Shown here piece after piece: positions 62,006-64,000 of a stretch of 64,000 nucleotides of DNA. Numbering within the stretch: position 1 is the stretch's first letter; each line of letters begins with the position of its first letter. The notes below the pieces were generated by a model. The model made no database searches. It was given only the letters and a program-made list of their open reading frames with translations, and was not told the origin of the DNA. A program made the position numbers and the translations under genes. This stretch comes from Alistipes sp. (GTDB lineage Bacteria; Bacteroidota; Bacteroidia; Bacteroidales; Rikenellaceae), in assembly GCA_017520545.1 (NCBI GenBank), contig JAFXFM010000004.1, positions 62,001 through 126,000 on the forward strand, read 5' to 3'.

Positions 62006-62266
62006 TTACTTCTTCTTATCGTAGCGCTTTGCGTAACGGCTCATAAACTTATCCACACGACCGGCGGTATCAACCAACTTCATCTTACCTGTGTAGAATG
62101 GGTGCGATGTGTTGGAGATCTCCATCTTATACACGGGATAGGTTTCGCCGTTCACCTCGATGGTCTCTTTTGTCGAAACGGCGGACCTGCACAAAAACAC
62201 GTGGTCATTCGACATATCCTTGAATGCCACTAAACGATAGTTTTCCGGATGAATTCCCTTTTTCAT
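62006..62266 (-). CDS. rpmE: 50S ribosomal protein L31 type B
   Basis: This 86-residue L31 is of the type B (longer, no zinc-Cys cluster) form: it starts MKKGIHPENYRLVAFKDM, contains TYPVYKMEISNTSHPFYTGK and ends in a basic tail. Type B is the usual form in Bacteroidetes. It has its own promoter and terminator. Confidence 0.95.
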   Translation of the reverse strand: MKKGIHPENYRLVAFKDMSNDHVFLCRSAVSTKETIEVNGETYPVYKMEISNTSHPFYTGKMKLVDTAGRVDKFMSRYAKRYDKKK

Positions 62267-62306
62267 CTTGAATGTGTTTTTTGTTAATTAAGTACTTAAT
62301 GCGGTG

Positions 62307-62314
62307 CAAAGGTA
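62307..62314 (-). promoter_or_regulatory. -7 promoter box of rpmE
   Basis: CAAAGGTA reads TACCTTTG on the minus strand, 41 bases upstream of the rpmE ATG. Confidence 0.6.
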
Positions 62315-62320
62315 GAGAAT

Positions 62321-62353
62321 AAAATTCAAAATGCAAAATTCAAAATGCAAAAT
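62321..62353. repeat. heptamer tract, alternating AAAATTC and AAAATGC
   Basis: Four and a half units alternate strictly between the two words, just upstream of the rpmE promoter. Confidence 0.85.
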
Positions 62354-62530
62354 TTTCTATTTTCCCTCTATTACCGCCAAAAAATTGTCATTGCGAAAGC
62401 CGTTAAACTCGTGTCAAACGCCCTTATATGGCTTTTTCAGAGAATTTAGCGAGTGGCGCACCAAGACCCCTTCCTATTGTAAATTTAGCAAAAATTTTTT
62501 CATAATAACGCAACTCTCGAAAATTATTCC

Positions 62531-62538
62531 TAAATTTG
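62531..62538 (+). promoter_or_regulatory. -7 box of structured RNA copy B
   Basis: TAAATTTG matches TAnnTTTG, 35 bases before the closing helix, nearly the same spacing as for copy A. Confidence 0.5.
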
Positions 62539-62573
62539 TAATCGCAATCGCAGGGTTGCATACATAATTACGC

Positions 62574-62757
62574 AGAAAGTGTAAGTTTATTCTCGTAAAC
62601 GAAATGTAGGAAGTTTCAAAAAACGAGGGAATAGGCAAACATCTTGTTGCGTCATACCGCTTGGTATGGCGTGGTGTTGTTGCTTGTTTTGCTCGTTTGG
62701 GTTTCCTACAACCTCGTTTGCCAAGATAAGTTTTCAGCACCACGCTTTCTTTTTTTA
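62574..62757 (+). ncRNA. structured RNA, copy B of a two-member family
   Basis: Helices: P1 AGAAAGTGT 62574-62582 with ACGCTTTCT 62742-62750 (one G-U); P2 AAACGA 62597-62602 with TCGTTT 62714-62719; P3 TGTAGGAA 62605-62612 with TTCCTACA 62703-62710; P4 AAACGAG 62621-62627 with CTCGTTT 62692-62698; apical hairpin CATACC-GCTT-GGTATG 62653-62668. Seven T follow P1. Compared with copy A, P2-P4 differ in sequence on both strands yet still pair. An ORF frame runs through this region from 62644, but the covariation argues against coding. Confidence 0.75.
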
Positions 62758-62769
62758 CACTATTCCATT

Positions 62770-63207
62770 ATGGGGCTGATGGGCAAAATAGTTGCGATGT
62801 TCTACGCTGTTTATAGAAATGGGGCTATCGAAATGAAGCCAACTTTCGAGATGTTGCACCATAGTTCCGAGCATATTATACTCTTTGCTAAATGCCACAC
62901 CTATACATCGTGCAAGCATTATCGCTTCCTAAATCAACAGGGCGAAACCACTATTCTGACCTTAAATGGGTGCAAATTATTATCTGTTATCTACAACATA
63001 TCTACACCCACACCCTCGATAGAGTTGGAGGTTGAGCGACCAAGCCGAGGTGTCGAAAGAGTCGAGGCATATAGGCAGGATGGTTTTTACATCCCACCTC
63101 TCTCCATTATTGCTTTTGTAATTGACAAAATCAATCGTGTCGGATTTGATGAATGGGCAGCGAAAAACAGAGAACTTTTCACTCAGAGAGTAGTTTTTAG
63201 AGAGTAG
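62770..63207 (+). CDS. hypothetical protein downstream of structured RNA B
   Basis: This is a 145-residue ORF from ATG 62770, 12 bases after the T run that closes RNA B. I see no signal peptide; the N-terminal segment is mildly hydrophobic and the rest is mixed, with a Cys/His-containing middle (FAKCHTYTSCKHY). No family is recognised. A longer frame begins at TTG 62644 but would read through the RNA helices. The last codons and the TAG stop lie in an AGAGAGT heptamer tract. Composition is AT-richer than the neighbours. It could be a decayed gene. Confidence 0.45.
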   Translation: MGLMGKIVAMFYAVYRNGAIEMKPTFEMLHHSSEHIILFAKCHTYTSCKHYRFLNQQGETTILTLNGCKLLSVIYNISTPTPSIELEVERPSRGVERVEAYRQDGFYIPPLSIIAFVIDKINRVGFDEWAAKNRELFTQRVVFRE

Positions 63208-63216
63208 AGAGTAGTT
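63191..63216. repeat. heptamer tract, AGAGAGT/AGTTTTT units
   Basis: AGTTTTT AGAGAGT AGAGAGT AGTTAAA covers the stop of the preceding ORF. The reverse complement (CTACTCTCT) begins the degenerate stretch at the tdk stop (23636). Confidence 0.75.
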
Positions 63217-63253
63217 AAACATATAGCGCATCCCTAACGCCCCTAAAAAATAA

Positions 63254-63286
63254 TTCTTAATTTAGCAACGGCTAATGGCTAAAAGC
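63254..63286. repeat. heptamer tract, TTCTTAA then GCTAATG class
   Basis: TTCTTAA TTTAGC is followed by AACGGCT AATGGCT AAAAGCA. The order of classes matches the end of the tract at 757-817. Confidence 0.75.
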
Positions 63287-63322
63287 AACAAGATGGGTAT
63301 CGTTTTCGATACCCATCTTGTT
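63287..63322. terminator. perfect 16-bp hairpin between an unknown ORF and serS
   Basis: AACAAGATGGGTATCG and CGATACCCATCTTGTT pair perfectly around TTTT. It lies between convergent genes and could end transcription on either strand. Confidence 0.8.
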
Positions 63323-63332
63323 TAGTAATTTT

Positions 63333-63377
63333 GCTATCCGACGACTCGTGCAAAATTAGCCAATCAGAACGATTTTA
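63333..63377. repeat. right half of the 125-bp palindromic element, at the serS stop
   Basis: GCTATCCGACGACTCGTGC to CAGAACGATTTTA matches the right arm of copy 2; the left arm is absent. The last three bases are the complement of the serS TAA stop. Confidence 0.8.
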
Positions 63378-64000
63378 GTCAATCATATCGAAACCTGTGT
63401 AAGGTCGTAATACCTCTGGAATGCGAATACCCTCTGGGGTTTGGTTGTTCTCCAACAACGCTGCAACGATACGTGGGAGAGCCAACGACGAGCCATTGAG
63501 CGTGTGTGCCAACTTGGTCTTTTTGTTCGAGTCCTTATAGCGGAGCTTCAAGCGGTTTGCCTGGAACGACTCAAAGTTCGACACCGACGAAACCTCCAAC
63601 CAACGACCCTGTGCCTCCGAATAGACCTCGAAGTCGTAGGTCAAAGCCGAGGTGAACGACATATCGCCACCGCAAAGACGCAAAATACGATATGGCAAGC
63701 CGAGCGACTTAACCAATCCCTCAACGTGAGCAACCATACCATCGAGAGCCTCGTATGAGTTCTCCGGCAGTGCCAACTGCACAATTTCGACCTTGTCGAA
63801 CTGGTGCAGACGGTTCAAACCGCGCACATCCTTACCATACGAACCCGCCTCACGACGGAAGCAAGGTGTGTAGGCTGTCATCTTCACAGGAAACTCCTTC
63901 TCGTCGAGAATCACATCACGGAAGATGTTTGTAACCGGCACCTCGGCAGTTGGTACGAGGTAGAAGTTATCCGCCGTAGCGTGATACATCTGTCCCTCCT
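63375..64000 (-). CDS. serS: seryl-tRNA synthetase, 3' part
   Basis: This is the C-terminal 208 residues of class II SerRS; the 5' end is beyond the window. Motif 2 is visible as TPCFRREAGSYGKDVRGLNRLHQF and motif 3 as NGSSLALPRIVAALLENNQ, with LRYKDSNKKTKLAHTLNG before it. The C-terminus (IPEVLRPYTGFDMID) is normal. The stop codon is contributed by the end of a palindromic repeat. Confidence 0.96.
   Translation of the reverse strand, partial: EGQMYHATADNFYLVPTAEVPVTNIFRDVILDEKEFPVKMTAYTPCFRREAGSYGKDVRGLNRLHQFDKVEIVQLALPENSYEALDGMVAHVEGLVKSLGLPYRILRLCGGDMSFTSALTYDFEVYSEAQGRWLEVSSVSNFESFQANRLKLRYKDSNKKTKLAHTLNGSSLALPRIVAALLENNQTPEGIRIPEVLRPYTGFDMID

Noticed and set aside
62474..62743. 89-codon minus-strand ORF antisense to RNA copy B
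   Set aside because: It has no similarity to the matching antisense ORF in copy A, and the conservation follows helices rather than codons.
62644..62769. N-terminal extension of the unknown ORF, with a hydrophobic stretch resembling a signal
   Set aside because: The frame runs through helices of a structured RNA that covary with a second copy, and the start would be TTG. The ORF is better started at 62770.

Overview
The window looks like a chromosomal segment of a Bacteroidales bacterium, with Rikenellaceae/Alistipes as my best guess (inference). The supporting signs are: sigma-ABfr type -7 boxes (TAnnTTTG) upstream of many genes; a menaquinone futalosine-pathway gene (mqnC); a long Ala/Glu-rich tail on ribosomal protein S16; a Bat (moxR/DUF58/VWA) operon; and Bacteroidetes families such as DUF3127, DUF3575, DUF4465, PepSY-like and lipoprotein-type Omp85 (TamL). 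No phage, plasmid, CRISPR array or intact insertion sequence is visible. Both window ends cut genes: ispG on the left and serS on the right.

Layout. 1-11 kb: ispG end, a WbqC-like protein, a GH2 family protein with a substituted acid/base residue, the cvpA-rsgA-trmH-apbE operon, an unusual receiver/HEAT/degenerate-glycosyltransferase operon, mqnC, and rimM-rpsP. 11-24 kb: a structured intergenic region, a DprA-like protein, a ZIP transporter, DUF819, an Omp85 barrel, two envelope lipoproteins (one an L,D-transpeptidase), the Bat operon and tdk. 24.2-27.1 kb: an AT-richer island with a structured RNA, a collagen-like mosaic lipoprotein and two small unknown genes. 27-40 kb: initiator tRNA, rpsO, pnp, an alpha/beta hydrolase, dapF-tamL-dxs, folC, lnt and a Ca/Na antiporter. 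40-49 kb: a DUF3127 protein with an SSB-like tail, a very large secreted phosphoesterase, DUF3575, glpD, PepSY-like, DksA-like, DUF4465 and a lipoprotein HAD enzyme. 49-64 kb: a mainly minus-strand block of replication and repair genes (yifB, dnaB, comF, priA, polA) together with deoR-type, queD, lrp, kbl, rpmE, an unknown ORF and serS.

The most interesting material lies between the genes. (1) Two diverged noncoding regions (24512-24727 and 62574-62757) share sequence blocks and four collinear helices. Three of the helices change sequence on both strands together, so this looks like a structured RNA family. (2) A third long irregular hairpin lies at about 11132-11306. (3) A roughly 125-bp imperfect palindrome occurs in three full copies and one half copy. 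In three places its terminal TAAAATCG provides the stop codon of the adjacent gene (polA, queD, serS). (4) Many gene junctions carry degenerate tandem repeats with a strict 7-bp period, drawn from a few unit classes that recur at unlinked sites and often run into stop codons. All identifications come from reading the sequence; no database or folding program was run.
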